From assembly GCF_039521745.1 (NCBI RefSeq), contig NZ_BAAACT010000042.1: a stretch of DNA of 64,000 nt; one strand, given 5' to 3'. The notes beneath the pieces were generated by a model. The model did not search any database. It was not told where the DNA came from and worked only from the letters and a program-made list of their open reading frames with translations. Made by a program: the position numbers and the translations under genes. Shown here in pieces: positions 8,293 to 15,893 of this stretch; position 1 is the stretch's first letter, and the number at the start of each line of letters is the position of its first letter. The DNA is from Faecalicatena contorta. Its GTDB lineage: Bacteria; Bacillota; Clostridia; Lachnospirales; Lachnospiraceae.

Positions 8293-8544
8293 AGAGCGCC
8301 TCCTTTACATTTGATATAGATCCATTTTACATGCAAAGGCAGACAGAGTCATGCAGTTACAAACTGCTTGACATACTAAGCAGTAGCTAAATTTGTGCCG
8401 CCTGTGTTATGATGGAAAGGGAAGGAAGGGCGGAGCTAAGGGACATGTTTTTCACTGCCTGCTTACAGGATATGATTCACCATGGGACAGGGAATTGAGA
8501 AACATGCTGCAGCCCTGATAAATGAAAAAAGGATGTGAGGACGG

Positions 8545-8922
8545 ATGAAAGAAAAACAGAACAAAGCGGGAGGCGGTCCGGCGGAGGGGGGACGAAAAAA
8601 AGAAGATCTATCCAAGATAAGCCGTTACCCCGGGATTCAGATGGCAAGAACAGGAAGGTGGCTGCGTTTTGTCTGCAAGATTCATAACATACCCGTGAAA
8701 AAGATCTGCGAATGCCTTGGCCTGGCATGTCCCCAGTCGGTCTATGGCTGGTTTGGAGGGAGAACACTGCCATCTCTGGACAACTTTTACACGTTAAGCC
8801 AGATGCTGCACATGCCCCTCGATGAGCTCATCATAAACTGGGATGAGCAGCTGCCCGGAGGGTTTTGCAAAAGGGTGGGGAAGGCCGGCATAAGAATCCT
8901 GTCATACCGCCTGAAGCTTTAG
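8545..8922 (+). CDS. small helix-turn-helix (XRE-like) protein
   Basis: A 125-residue protein. The first 30 residues are polar and charged. Residues about 50-97 (VKKICECLGL..QSVYGWFGGRTLPSLDNFYTLSQMLHMPLDELI) have the spacing of an XRE/Cro helix-turn-helix, with the recognition helix around SVYGWFGG and a following helix like that of Cro-type proteins. The C-terminal 28 residues are basic. A GTGAGGA ribosome site precedes 8545. It is divergent from Uma2, with 252 bp between. No ligand domain is present, so it would be a simple DNA-binding regulator; the target is unknown. Confidence 0.7.
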   Translation: MKEKQNKAGGGPAEGGRKKEDLSKISRYPGIQMARTGRWLRFVCKIHNIPVKKICECLGLACPQSVYGWFGGRTLPSLDNFYTLSQMLHMPLDELIINWDEQLPGGFCKRVGKAGIRILSYRLKL

Positions 8923-8937
8923 TATGCCAGATAACTG

Positions 8938-8995
8938 ATGTGACCGGCTGAATGTTCCATAAAGAGTTCAAGATGGAACACTCAGCCGATCACAT
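8938..8995. repeat. long inverted repeat between convergent genes
   Basis: A 23-bp stem (8938-8960/8973-8995) with two G-T type mismatches and a 12-base loop lies between the convergent HTH and PHP genes. There is no T-run on either side. It could act as a bidirectional transcription barrier or 3' stabiliser. Confidence 0.65.
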
Positions 8996-9001
8996 AATTC
9001 A

Positions 9002-9733
9002 TCAGACATCCTGACGGGACCTCTCCAGAAAACATTTGAAAGCCTTTAGAGAATAATTCATGATCAGAGAATCCGGCATCCCGGCAAGCTGCGCCAGTTC
9101 CAGCGAAAAAGTAAAGTCTCCGACATGCTTTGTGCCGTGGCTGTCACTTGCGAATATAACCGGGTAATGATAATGCCTGCATAGATTTAAGATCATCAAG
9201 TCGTTAAAACGGGTATCTCCCCGGTAGCCGTCAGGGCTTAAGGAACTGTTGTTTATCTCCAGAAGAACATCATATTTCATGGCCGCCTTTACAATTTCCA
9301 GATAATCAACCGGATACTTTACATCATCACAGTGTCCGATAATACGGACATAGGGATTTTTCATAGCTGCAATGTATGCGTCTGTATTCTCCTCCATGGT
9401 GCCGGGTTTTTTGACCGGCTTGTGAATGCTGGCGATTACATAATCCAGTTTTGCAAGTATGGAATTCTCCAAATCCAGCTTTCCATCATTATTTAAAATA
9501 TTGGCTTCCGCACCATAAAGCATCTCAACTCCCAGACGCTCCTTTTGGGCATAGGACAGGCTGCGAAAATAAGATGGCTTTCCACCGCCGCAGGTGGCGG
9601 GGCCGTGGTCGGATATTCCGAGCATTTTCAGATTCCTGGAAGCAGCGGCTTTTGCCATGTCTGTGATGGTTGCAGTAGAAGCATGTCCGCTTGCTATTGT
9701 GTGTGTATGTATATCAAATTGGAAAGAAGACAT
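9002..9733 (-). CDS. PHP-domain phosphatase (YcdX-like)
   Basis: A 243-residue metal-dependent phosphoesterase of the PHP family. The metal-binding motifs appear in order: DIHTHT at the N-terminus, SDHG, GAEANI, IASIH, GHCDD, EINNSS and SDSHG. This set fits the YcdX branch, which binds three metals and hydrolyses small phosphate esters. The gene is a single unit, convergent with the HTH gene. The region upstream of its start (9734 onward) is shared with the divergent microcompartment operon. The physiological substrate is unknown; histidinol phosphatase is a possible database label but no his genes are nearby. Confidence 0.85.
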   Translation of the reverse strand: MSSFQFDIHTHTIASGHASTATITDMAKAAASRNLKMLGISDHGPATCGGGKPSYFRSLSYAQKERLGVEMLYGAEANILNNDGKLDLENSILAKLDYVIASIHKPVKKPGTMEENTDAYIAAMKNPYVRIIGHCDDVKYPVDYLEIVKAAMKYDVLLEINNSSLSPDGYRGDTRFNDLMILNLCRHYHYPVIFASDSHGTKHVGDFTFSLELAQLAGMPDSLIMNYSLKAFKCFLERSRQDV

Positions 9734-9766
9734 ATCTTTTAGGCCTTTCTATCTGTAATAAATGAA

Positions 9767-9802
9767 GTTACGATTCACGGCCCATAGGCCATGCATAGTA
9801 AC
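9767..9802. repeat. imperfect palindrome ending in AGTAAC
   Basis: GTTAC at the left end and GTAAC at the right flank an imperfect stem (ATTCACGGCC/GGCCATGCAT). The right half CATAGTAACG matches the motif at 3128-3137. The rest of the gap 9803-9972 is very AT-rich with no gene seen. Confidence 0.5.
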
Positions 9803-9972
9803 GAAATGAACACTTTCATTATAAAAATCCTAATATATAGTATGCGTGATGCTCTTTGGTTTGTCAATAAAAAACTAAAATAAAAAATGAAAATACCAAC
9901 AAAAACAACAAAATAAGTATTGGGATTGGTTGGATTCACATATAAAAATCGTTTAAATCATGTTGCTTCGTG

Positions 9973-10001
9973 TTGACTTCTGAGCAGTGTTCAAGTATAA
10001 T
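9973..10001 (+). promoter_or_regulatory. main promoter of the microcompartment operon
   Basis: TTGACT (9973-9978) and TATAAT (9996-10001) are 17 bp apart, near consensus. It lies about 170 bp before the dehydratase start, leaving a long leader. An AACAACAAAA-rich tract (about 9898-9914), also seen at the second promoter, lies some 60 bp upstream. Confidence 0.8.
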
Positions 10002-10007
10002 AATTAA

Positions 10008-10174
10008 GACCGGGTGGAGATTCATTAAAACCCGGCGGGGGATGTATATTGCAGCGTAAGCAGATGCTGCAGTGCCACCGCCGCAGGCTAAACTTTGATT
10101 TATCTTCTGAAGGTTAATATTCTATGTATAGATGCAGGCTGTATTTATATATAAGGAAAGGAGTAACAAAGTAA
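10008..10174 (+). other. structured 5' leader of the dehydratase operon
   Basis: The leader can form stem A (ACCGGGT 10009-10015 with ACCCGG 10030-10035) or stem B (CGGCGGGGG 10033-10041 with CCACCGCCG 10075-10083, one mismatch), and these share bases 10033-10035. Stem B encloses a hairpin TGCAGC/GCTGCA (10050-10055/10066-10071). No T-run terminator follows. The ribosome site is GGAAAGGAG at about 10155-10163. A regulatory role is inferred from the exclusive pairing. Confidence 0.5.
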
Positions 10175-12706
10175 ATGGGACTATATACCTATGACAGTAC
10201 GGACATACCAAAGTCGGATCGTATTCCAAAGCTTGTGGAGAACCTGTATGCCAAGATGCCGGAGATAGAATCAGCCCGAGCTGTTCTTTTGACGGAATCA
10301 TATAAGCAGACAGAGAGCGAGCCGGTGATTATCCGCCGTGCAAAGGCATTTCAGCATATTTTGGAAAACATTCCGATTATCATCCGGGACCTGGAGCTGA
10401 TTGCAGGCAGCACAACGCTTGCGCCAAGAGGCTGTCAGACATATCCGGAGTTTTCGTATGAGTGGCTGGAAGAGGAATTTGAAACCGTTGAGAACAGAAG
10501 CGCAGATCCGTTCTATATATCAGATCAGACCAAGGCGGAGCTGAAGCAGGCCAATGCATACTGGAAGGGAAAGACAACAAGTGAGCTGGCTACCTCCTAT
10601 ATGGAGCCTGAGACACTGCTTGCTATGGAACATAACATTTTCACACCGGGCAATTATTTTTATAATGGCGTAGGCCATGTTACGGTGAAGTATGGAGAAG
10701 TCCTGGAAATTGGATTCTCCGGCATAAAGGCTAAAGCGGAAGCCGAGATGGCAAAACTGTGCCTGGCCGATGGTGATTATCAGCAGAAGTCGAGATTTCT
10801 GGAAGCAGTTATGATCAGTTGTGATGCTGCCGTTACCTATGCCAGACGCTATGCAAAGCTGGCTCTGGAGGAGGCGGAAAAGTGTTCGGATATGACACGC
10901 AAAAAAGAGCTGCTTCAGATTGCCCAGAATTGTGCAAATGTTCCGGAAAAAGGGGCATCGGGATTTTATGAAGCATGTCAGTCATTCTGGTTTGTACAGC
11001 AGCTGCTTCAGATAGAATCCAGCGGACACTCAATCTCTCCGGGAAGATTTGACCAGTATATGTATCCTTATTATAAGAAGGATTTGGACAGTGGAAAGAT
11101 AACAAGAGAATTTGCACAGGAACTGATGGACTGCATCTGGGTGAAGTTAAATGACCTGAATAAGTGCCGTGATGCTGTCTCAGCAGAGGGATTTGCAGGA
11201 TACAGCCTTTTCCAGAATCTGATCGCAGGCGGTCAGAATGAGGAAGGGATTGATGTAACGAATGATTTATCTTTTATGAGCATCGAGGCATCCATGCATG
11301 TTTACCTTCCGCAGCCTTCCCTGTCTGTGAGAGTATGGAACGGTTCACCTCATGAATTCCTTATTAAAGCGGCGGAACTGACCCGTACGGGTATCGGACT
11401 TCCGGCGTATTACAATGACGAAGTGATTATTCCCTCCCTGGTGAGCAGAGGACTGACGCTGGAGGATGCAAGGGATTACAATATTATCGGCTGTGTTGAA
11501 CCTCAGAAGGCAGGTAAGACAGAGGGCTGGCATGATGCGGCATTCTTTAATATGTGCCGTCCGCTGGAGCTGGTTTTTAACAACGGCAAGGATAAAGGGG
11601 TGCAGGTAGGACCGAAGACTGGGCGGGTAGAAGATATGAAGACCTTCGGGGAATTCTACCATGCATATAAGATTCAGATGGATTACGCGATCAAACTTTT
11701 GGTGAATGCGGATAATGCCATTGACGTTGCCCATGCAGAGAGATGCCCGCTTCCGTTCCTTTCTTCTATGGTCGATGATTGTATGAAGAAAGGGAAGACG
11801 GTGCAGGAAGGCGGAGCAGTCTATAACTTTACCGGCCCTCAGGGATTCGGAGTCGCGAACATGGCGGATTCCCTGTTTGCAGTGAAAAAGCTGGTTTACG
11901 ATGAAAAGAAAGTTACGATGAAGGAACTCAAAGAGGCCCTGGCTACAAACTACGGCAAAGGCTTAAGCGGTGAGGATGTTGCGTCCATGACTGCAGAGAT
12001 TGCAGGCGGCATGAAAGCGGCCGGACAGGCTGTCACTGAACGCGAGGTTGCAGCAATTCTGAAAACGGTAGTAGCCGCTTCAGAGGCTCCGGAAGTAAAA
12101 GCAAACGGAGAACGTATCCTTAAATTGATCGAGGAAGTTCCGAAGTTCGGCAATGATATTCCAGAGGTGGATGCTTTTGCAAGAGATGTGGCCTATACAT
12201 ATACGAAGCCTCTGCAGAATTATAAGAATCCAAGAGGCGGGATATTCCAGGCGGGCTTATATCCGGTATCTGCCAATGTTCCGCTGGGGGCACAGACAGG
12301 CGCCACACCGGATGGGCGGCTTGCACATACACCGGTTGCCGACGGCGTTTCACCGTCCGCAGGGAAAGACATAAGCGGCCCGACTGCGGCAGCGAATTCT
12401 GTTTCCAGGCTGGATCACTATATTGCATCCAACGGGACACTGTTTAACCAGAAGTTCCATCCATCCGCATTGAGCGGCAGGAGAGGGCTTGAGAACTTCG
12501 TAGGCCTGATCCGTTCCTACTTTGATCAGAAGGGAAGCCATATGCAGTTTAATGTAGTCAGCCGTGAAACACTGCTGGATGCACAAAAGAACCCGGAGCA
12601 GTACAAGCATCTGGTTGTCCGGGTAGCCGGATACAGCGCTCTGTTCACCACGCTTTCCAAGTCGCTTCAGGATGATATCATCCGGAGAACGGAACAGGGC
12701 TTCTGA
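10175..12706 (+). CDS. glycyl radical 1,2-propanediol (glycerol-type) dehydratase
   Basis: B12-independent dehydratase of 843 residues that turns 1,2-propanediol into propanal and water. The thiyl-radical Cys is Cys440 in GCVEPQ, with the acid Glu442 typical of diol dehydratases. The radical Gly is Gly819 in RVAGYSA near the C-terminus. The text KTEGWHDAAFFNMCRPLE after the Cys is characteristic of the propanediol/glycerol group rather than choline lyase or pyruvate formate-lyase. It is the signature enzyme of this microcompartment; no clear N-terminal encapsulation extension is seen. It is followed immediately by its activase. The enzyme is oxygen-sensitive, consistent with a strict anaerobe. 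Context (class II aldolase, PduP, PduL) points to lactaldehyde-derived propanediol from deoxysugars. Confidence 0.93.
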   Translation: MGLYTYDSTDIPKSDRIPKLVENLYAKMPEIESARAVLLTESYKQTESEPVIIRRAKAFQHILENIPIIIRDLELIAGSTTLAPRGCQTYPEFSYEWLEEEFETVENRSADPFYISDQTKAELKQANAYWKGKTTSELATSYMEPETLLAMEHNIFTPGNYFYNGVGHVTVKYGEVLEIGFSGIKAKAEAEMAKLCLADGDYQQKSRFLEAVMISCDAAVTYARRYAKLALEEAEKCSDMTRKKELLQIAQNCANVPEKGASGFYEACQSFWFVQQLLQIESSGHSISPGRFDQYMYPYYKKDLDSGKITREFAQELMDCIWVKLNDLNKCRDAVSAEGFAGYSLFQNLIAGGQNEEGIDVTNDLSFMSIEASMHVYLPQPSLSVRVWNGSPHEFLIKAAELTRTGIGLPAYYNDEVIIPSLVSRGLTLEDARDYNIIGCVEPQKAGKTEGWHDAAFFNMCRPLELVFNNGKDKGVQVGPKTGRVEDMKTFGEFYHAYKIQMDYAIKLLVNADNAIDVAHAERCPLPFLSSMVDDCMKKGKTVQEGGAVYNFTGPQGFGVANMADSLFAVKKLVYDEKKVTMKELKEALATNYGKGLSGEDVASMTAEIAGGMKAAGQAVTEREVAAILKTVVAASEAPEVKANGERILKLIEEVPKFGNDIPEVDAFARDVAYTYTKPLQNYKNPRGGIFQAGLYPVSANVPLGAQTGATPDGRLAHTPVADGVSPSAGKDISGPTAAANSVSRLDHYIASNGTLFNQKFHPSALSGRRGLENFVGLIRSYFDQKGSHMQFNVVSRETLLDAQKNPEQYKHLVVRVAGYSALFTTLSKSLQDDIIRRTEQGF

Positions 12707-12726
12707 TGGAAGAGAGGAATCGCAGC

Positions 12727-13521
12727 ATGGAAGATTATTTAAATACAAAAGGCCGCATTTTCGATATACAGAGATATTCTATCCACGACGGCAACGGAAT
12801 ACGGACGATTGTATTTTTGAAGGGCTGTGTTCTGAGATGCCGGTGGTGCTGTAATCCGGAGTCGCAGCAGTTTGAGATCGAGACCATGATGGTACAGGGG
12901 GAGCCAAAGGTAATCGGAGAGGACGTCACTGTAAAAGAAGTGATGGAGACGGTCGAGAAAGACCGCACCTATTACCGCAGGACCGGAGGCGGCCTGACGC
13001 TGTCGGGAGGCGAGAGCCTGTGTCAGCCCGAATTTGCCGCTGCGCTTTTGAGGACGGCATCTGAAGCCGGAATCAGCACGGCGATGGAAAGCATGGGGTG
13101 CGCCGATTACAAAGTAATCGAGGGCCTGCTCCCGTATCTGGATCAGTACCTGCTGGATATCAAACATATGAATCCGGAAAAGCATAAAGCATTTACCGGG
13201 CGCTCCAATGAACTGATGCTGGAAAATGCGATGAAGATTGCAAAGTCAGGCATGACGGAGCTGAGCATCCGGGTACCGGTCATTCCAGGGTTTAACGATA
13301 CACAAGAAGAGATCCGGGATATCGCAGAGTATACAAAAAGACTGGGCAGTGTAAAAAGGCTTCACCTGCTTCCCTACCACAGACTCGGCCAGGACAAGTA
13401 CGAAGGGCTGGGAAGAGAATACCTGATGGGGAATATAGAGCCGCCGTCAAACGAAACGATGGAAATGCTGCTCAAAACTGCAGAACTGGCATCCGGAATT
13501 GAATGTCAGATAGGAGGCTAG
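12727..13521 (+). CDS. glycyl radical enzyme activase (radical SAM), short form
   Basis: Radical SAM protein of 264 residues that installs the glycyl radical on the preceding dehydratase. The CxxxCxxC cluster motif is GCVLRCRWC; the GGGLTLSGGE motif is the typical SAM-binding region. Many activases of diol dehydratases carry an inserted ferredoxin domain with two extra clusters after the SAM motif; here that Cys-rich insert is absent and the protein has the pyruvate formate-lyase-activase size. The start at 12727 is supported by GAGAGGA at 12712-12718; an ATG at 12706 overlapping the dehydratase stop is the alternative and would give 271 residues. Translation is probably coupled to the upstream gene. 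Confidence 0.9.
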   Translation: MEDYLNTKGRIFDIQRYSIHDGNGIRTIVFLKGCVLRCRWCCNPESQQFEIETMMVQGEPKVIGEDVTVKEVMETVEKDRTYYRRTGGGLTLSGGESLCQPEFAAALLRTASEAGISTAMESMGCADYKVIEGLLPYLDQYLLDIKHMNPEKHKAFTGRSNELMLENAMKIAKSGMTELSIRVPVIPGFNDTQEEIRDIAEYTKRLGSVKRLHLLPYHRLGQDKYEGLGREYLMGNIEPPSNETMEMLLKTAELASGIECQIGG

Positions 13522-13526
13522 GAAAC

Positions 13527-13889
13527 ATGAGTTATGAACAAATGCCGGAAAGAATCGTACAGGAACTGGTTCCCGGTAAGGAAATAACAATCGCCCACTT
13601 GATTGCAAGTCCGGATATCACATTGTATGAAAAGCTGGGATTGGATCCAAGGGTGGAATACAGTAAGTCAGCAATCGGTGTACTGACAATCAGTCCCGCA
13701 GAAACCGCTATTATTGCGGCAGATATTGCAATTAAAGCGGCGGGAATCGAGTTGGGATTCGTAGACCGTTTCAGCGGTACTTTGATTGTAACCGGTACGA
13801 TTTCAGAGACAGAGGCCGCGATCCGCGCAGTACTGGATTATGTGAGGGATAAGATGGGCTTCTCTGTATGTGAGATAACAAGGACTTAA
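13527..13889 (+). CDS. pduU: EutS/PduU-type circularly permuted BMC-H shell protein
   Basis: A 120-residue shell protein of the EutS/PduU class, a permuted BMC domain that forms bent or capped hexamers. Recognisable text: RIVQELVPGKEITIAHLIASPD at the N-terminus, then AIGVLTISPAETAIIAADIAIKAAGIELGFVDRFSGTL and the C-terminal VLDYVRDKMGFSVCEITRT. The start at 13527 follows GGAGG at 13512-13516; the earlier ATG at 13503 is inside the activase gene. It sits directly before the PduV GTPase, the same pairing as pduU-pduV and eutS-eutP elsewhere, where the two proteins are thought to interact. Confidence 0.92.
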   Translation: MSYEQMPERIVQELVPGKEITIAHLIASPDITLYEKLGLDPRVEYSKSAIGVLTISPAETAIIAADIAIKAAGIELGFVDRFSGTLIVTGTISETEAAIRAVLDYVRDKMGFSVCEITRT

Positions 13890-13894
13890 TAAAT

Positions 13895-14392
13895 ATGAAG
13901 AAAATCGTATTGATGGGCAGGAGTGAATGTGGGAAAACCACATTGACCCAGGCATTAAAAGGTGAAAAAATCCAGTATCACAAAACACAGTATGTGAATA
14001 ACTTCGATGTTATCATAGACACCCCGGGGGAATACGCACAGACCAAGCATTTGGGATACGCCCTTGCGTTATACTCCTATGAGGCGGATGTTGTTGGGCT
14101 CCTGATATCGGCAACAGAGCCGTATTCCCTTTATCCGCCATGCTGTACAGCCATGTGCAACCGGGAAGTCATCGGCATTGTGACAAAGATCCATGATAAG
14201 AATGCAAATGTAGAGCGCGCCGAGAGGTGGCTCAGGCTGACAGGCTGCAAGAAAATCTTCTTCGTTGACTCGAAAAATTATGAGGGAATTCCGGAAATTC
14301 TGGAGTACTTAAAAGAAGATGGGGATGTGCTTCCATGGGAGCTGGAAGAGGCTGAAAAAAAGATCGAGAAAACAACAAATCCAACACAATAA
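13895..14392 (+). CDS. pduV: EutP/PduV-type small GTPase
   Basis: A 165-residue Ras-like GTPase of the EutP/PduV family. P-loop GRSECGKTT at residues 8-16 and DTPGEY as the switch II motif. The base-recognition motif is degenerate (VTKIHDK in place of NKxD). The C-terminal tail is charged (EEAEKKIEKTTNPTQ). PduV in Salmonella associates with the outside of the compartment through PduU, encoded just upstream here, and is linked to compartment movement. It follows pduU by 5 bp. The transcription unit may partly end here, since a new promoter follows. Confidence 0.88.
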   Translation: MKKIVLMGRSECGKTTLTQALKGEKIQYHKTQYVNNFDVIIDTPGEYAQTKHLGYALALYSYEADVVGLLISATEPYSLYPPCCTAMCNREVIGIVTKIHDKNANVERAERWLRLTGCKKIFFVDSKNYEGIPEILEYLKEDGDVLPWELEEAEKKIEKTTNPTQ

Positions 14393-14396
14393 TAAG

Positions 14397-14425
14397 TTGA
14401 CTACTGTGGGATTGTGTGGTAATAT
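14397..14425 (+). promoter_or_regulatory. second promoter, before the class II aldolase
   Basis: TTGACT (14397-14402) and TAATAT (14420-14425) with exactly 17 bp between. It begins just after the pduV stop and could drive the aldolase and shell genes independently of the dehydratase. Confidence 0.75.
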
Positions 14426-14433
14426 CGAGTTAG

Positions 14434-14466
14434 AAACAACAAAAAACAAATGTTTAGTTTTGTTTT
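14434..14466 (+). promoter_or_regulatory. candidate operator for the local DeoR regulator
   Basis: An A/T-rich imperfect inverted repeat (CAACAAAAAACAAA with TTTAGTTTTGTTTT) lies at the expected transcription start. Its first part AAACAACAAAA (14434-14444) is repeated exactly at 9903-9913 upstream of the main promoter. DeoR-family operators are often such AAACAAA-type repeats. The base composition makes chance matches possible. Confidence 0.3.
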
Positions 14467-14490
14467 AAGAATCCAAGGAGGAAAAAAAGG

Positions 14491-15300
14491 ATGCAAAACG
14501 AATACGAAATCAAAAAAGAAATGTGTGAAATCGGTAAAAGAGTGTACAACCGCGGGATGGTTGCTGCAAATGATGGAAACTTCTCTGTTAAATTGAATGA
14601 CAATGAATTCTTATGTACACCAACAGGTGTCAGCAAAGGATTCATGACACCGGAATATATCTGCAAAGTAGACGCTGAAGGTAATGTACTGCAGGCAAAC
14701 AAAGGATTCAGACCTTCTTCTGAGATAAAGATGCACATGCGTGTATATAAAGAAAGACCGGACGTAAACTCCGTAGTACATGCTCACCCGCTGTACGCTA
14801 CAACATTTGCTATCTGCGGTATTCCGCTGACACAGCCGATCATGCCGGAAGCTGTTATCGCTCTGGGATGCGTACCGATCGCAAAATACGGCACACCTTC
14901 TACAATGGAGATTCCGGACGCTGTTTCTGAGCACTTACAGTATTTCGATGCAGTTCTGCTTGAGAACCACGGAGCGCTTGCATACTCAGACAGCCTTCTG
15001 AGCGCATACCATAAGATGGAATCCCTGGAATTCTACGCACAGCTTCTGTATCAGTCAAAGATGCTTGGCGAGCCACAGGAGTTCAACAAAGAGCAGATGG
15101 ACAAACTGTATGAAATCAGAAGAAAAATGGGACTGCCAGGAAAACATCCTGCAAACGTATGCCCGAACGCAAAAGCAGGCAAGCCAAGCTGCCACAGCTG
15201 CGGAGGATCATGCAGCGCTGCTGCACCGGAAGCTTCCACTGCAGATGCTGATTTAGTTGCATCTATCACAAAGAAAGTGATGGATCAGCTGGGACTGTAA
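14491..15300 (+). CDS. encapsulated class II aldolase (fuculose-/rhamnulose-1-phosphate type)
   Basis: Zinc aldolase of the FucA/RhaD/AraD class, 269 residues, cleaving a 1-phospho-6-deoxyketose to DHAP and L-lactaldehyde. Zinc ligands are His97 and His99 (VHAHP) and His160 (ENHGA), with Glu78 as catalytic acid. The core ends near residue 215. A Cys-rich linker follows (Cys224, 234, 237, 241), then an amphipathic helix at 251-269 ending DQLGL, typical of microcompartment encapsulation peptides. This aldolase marks the GRM5-type loci of Lachnospiraceae. With rhaAB in the same window, rhamnulose-1-phosphate is the likely substrate; fuculose-1-phosphate is possible too. The ribosome site is AAGGAGG before 14491. 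Confidence 0.92.
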   Translation: MQNEYEIKKEMCEIGKRVYNRGMVAANDGNFSVKLNDNEFLCTPTGVSKGFMTPEYICKVDAEGNVLQANKGFRPSSEIKMHMRVYKERPDVNSVVHAHPLYATTFAICGIPLTQPIMPEAVIALGCVPIAKYGTPSTMEIPDAVSEHLQYFDAVLLENHGALAYSDSLLSAYHKMESLEFYAQLLYQSKMLGEPQEFNKEQMDKLYEIRRKMGLPGKHPANVCPNAKAGKPSCHSCGGSCSAAAPEASTADADLVASITKKVMDQLGL

Positions 15301-15371
15301 GAAAGCTTACCCAAAGGGGGTTCCAAAAAGAACGTCCTGCGGGCAGAATCAAATTATATTAGGAGACTGCT

Positions 15372-15893
15372 ATGAACGAACAGGATATTACCAATGCCGT
15401 AAAAGCGGTACTGGGCCAGATGAAGGAAAGTGGTTCTCATCACGAAAAAGGACATGTATGCAGGTGCCACAAGCATAAGATGACATTGAAGGCTGCCAAT
15501 GCACTGATCGAAAAAGTGACTGCAAAGGCTGCCAGCATGGGCGTCAATGTGGTGGCCGCCGTGTCAGACCAGGCGGGCAGGCCTGTTGCGGTTCAGAGTA
15601 TGGATGGAGCCTACATAGCAAGCTTTGATATTGCGATCAATAAAACATTTACTTCAGCGAGCCTCAAGATGTCCACAGAGGCGCTTAGCCATCTAAGCCA
15701 GCCGGGACAGCCTTTGTACGGAATCCAATTCACGAATGAAGGGAAAATCGTTATATTTGGCGGCGGGGAGCCGCTTGAAGCAGATGGAAAAATAATCGGG
15801 GCCTTGGGTGTGAGCGGCGGTACCGCTGAGGAAGATACCGCAATAGCCGCTTATGGCAGAGAAGTTTTCGAGGAGGTATTAGCGTGTCTGTAA
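15372..15893 (+). CDS. GlcG/HbpS (PduO C-terminal-like) protein with encapsulation helix
   Basis: A 173-residue protein. Residues about 37-173 are a GlcG/HbpS domain (ANALIEKVTAKAASMGVNVVAAVSDQAGRPVAVQSMDGA...GALGVSGGTAEEDTAIA), the same domain found at the C-terminus of PduO, where it binds haem. Residues 3-19 (EQDITNAVKAVLGQMKE) form an amphipathic helix of the encapsulation type. Between them is a metal-ligand-rich stretch with His23, His24, His28, Cys30, Cys32, His33 and His35. No adenosyltransferase domain is present, fitting a B12-independent pathway. Its last 10 bases overlap pduP. Function is unproven; a redox or cofactor role in the lumen is likely. Confidence 0.85.
   Translation: MNEQDITNAVKAVLGQMKESGSHHEKGHVCRCHKHKMTLKAANALIEKVTAKAASMGVNVVAAVSDQAGRPVAVQSMDGAYIASFDIAINKTFTSASLKMSTEALSHLSQPGQPLYGIQFTNEGKIVIFGGGEPLEADGKIIGALGVSGGTAEEDTAIAAYGREVFEEVLACL

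Noticed and set aside
8368..8413. Promoter for the HTH gene using TTGACA at 8368 and TATGAT at 8408
   Set aside because: The two boxes are 34 bp apart, twice the functional spacing, so they do not form one promoter.
10008..10174. Cobalamin riboswitch in the dehydratase leader
   Set aside because: The GCCACTG-type B12 box is absent and the locus is B12-independent; only generic alternative stems are supported.
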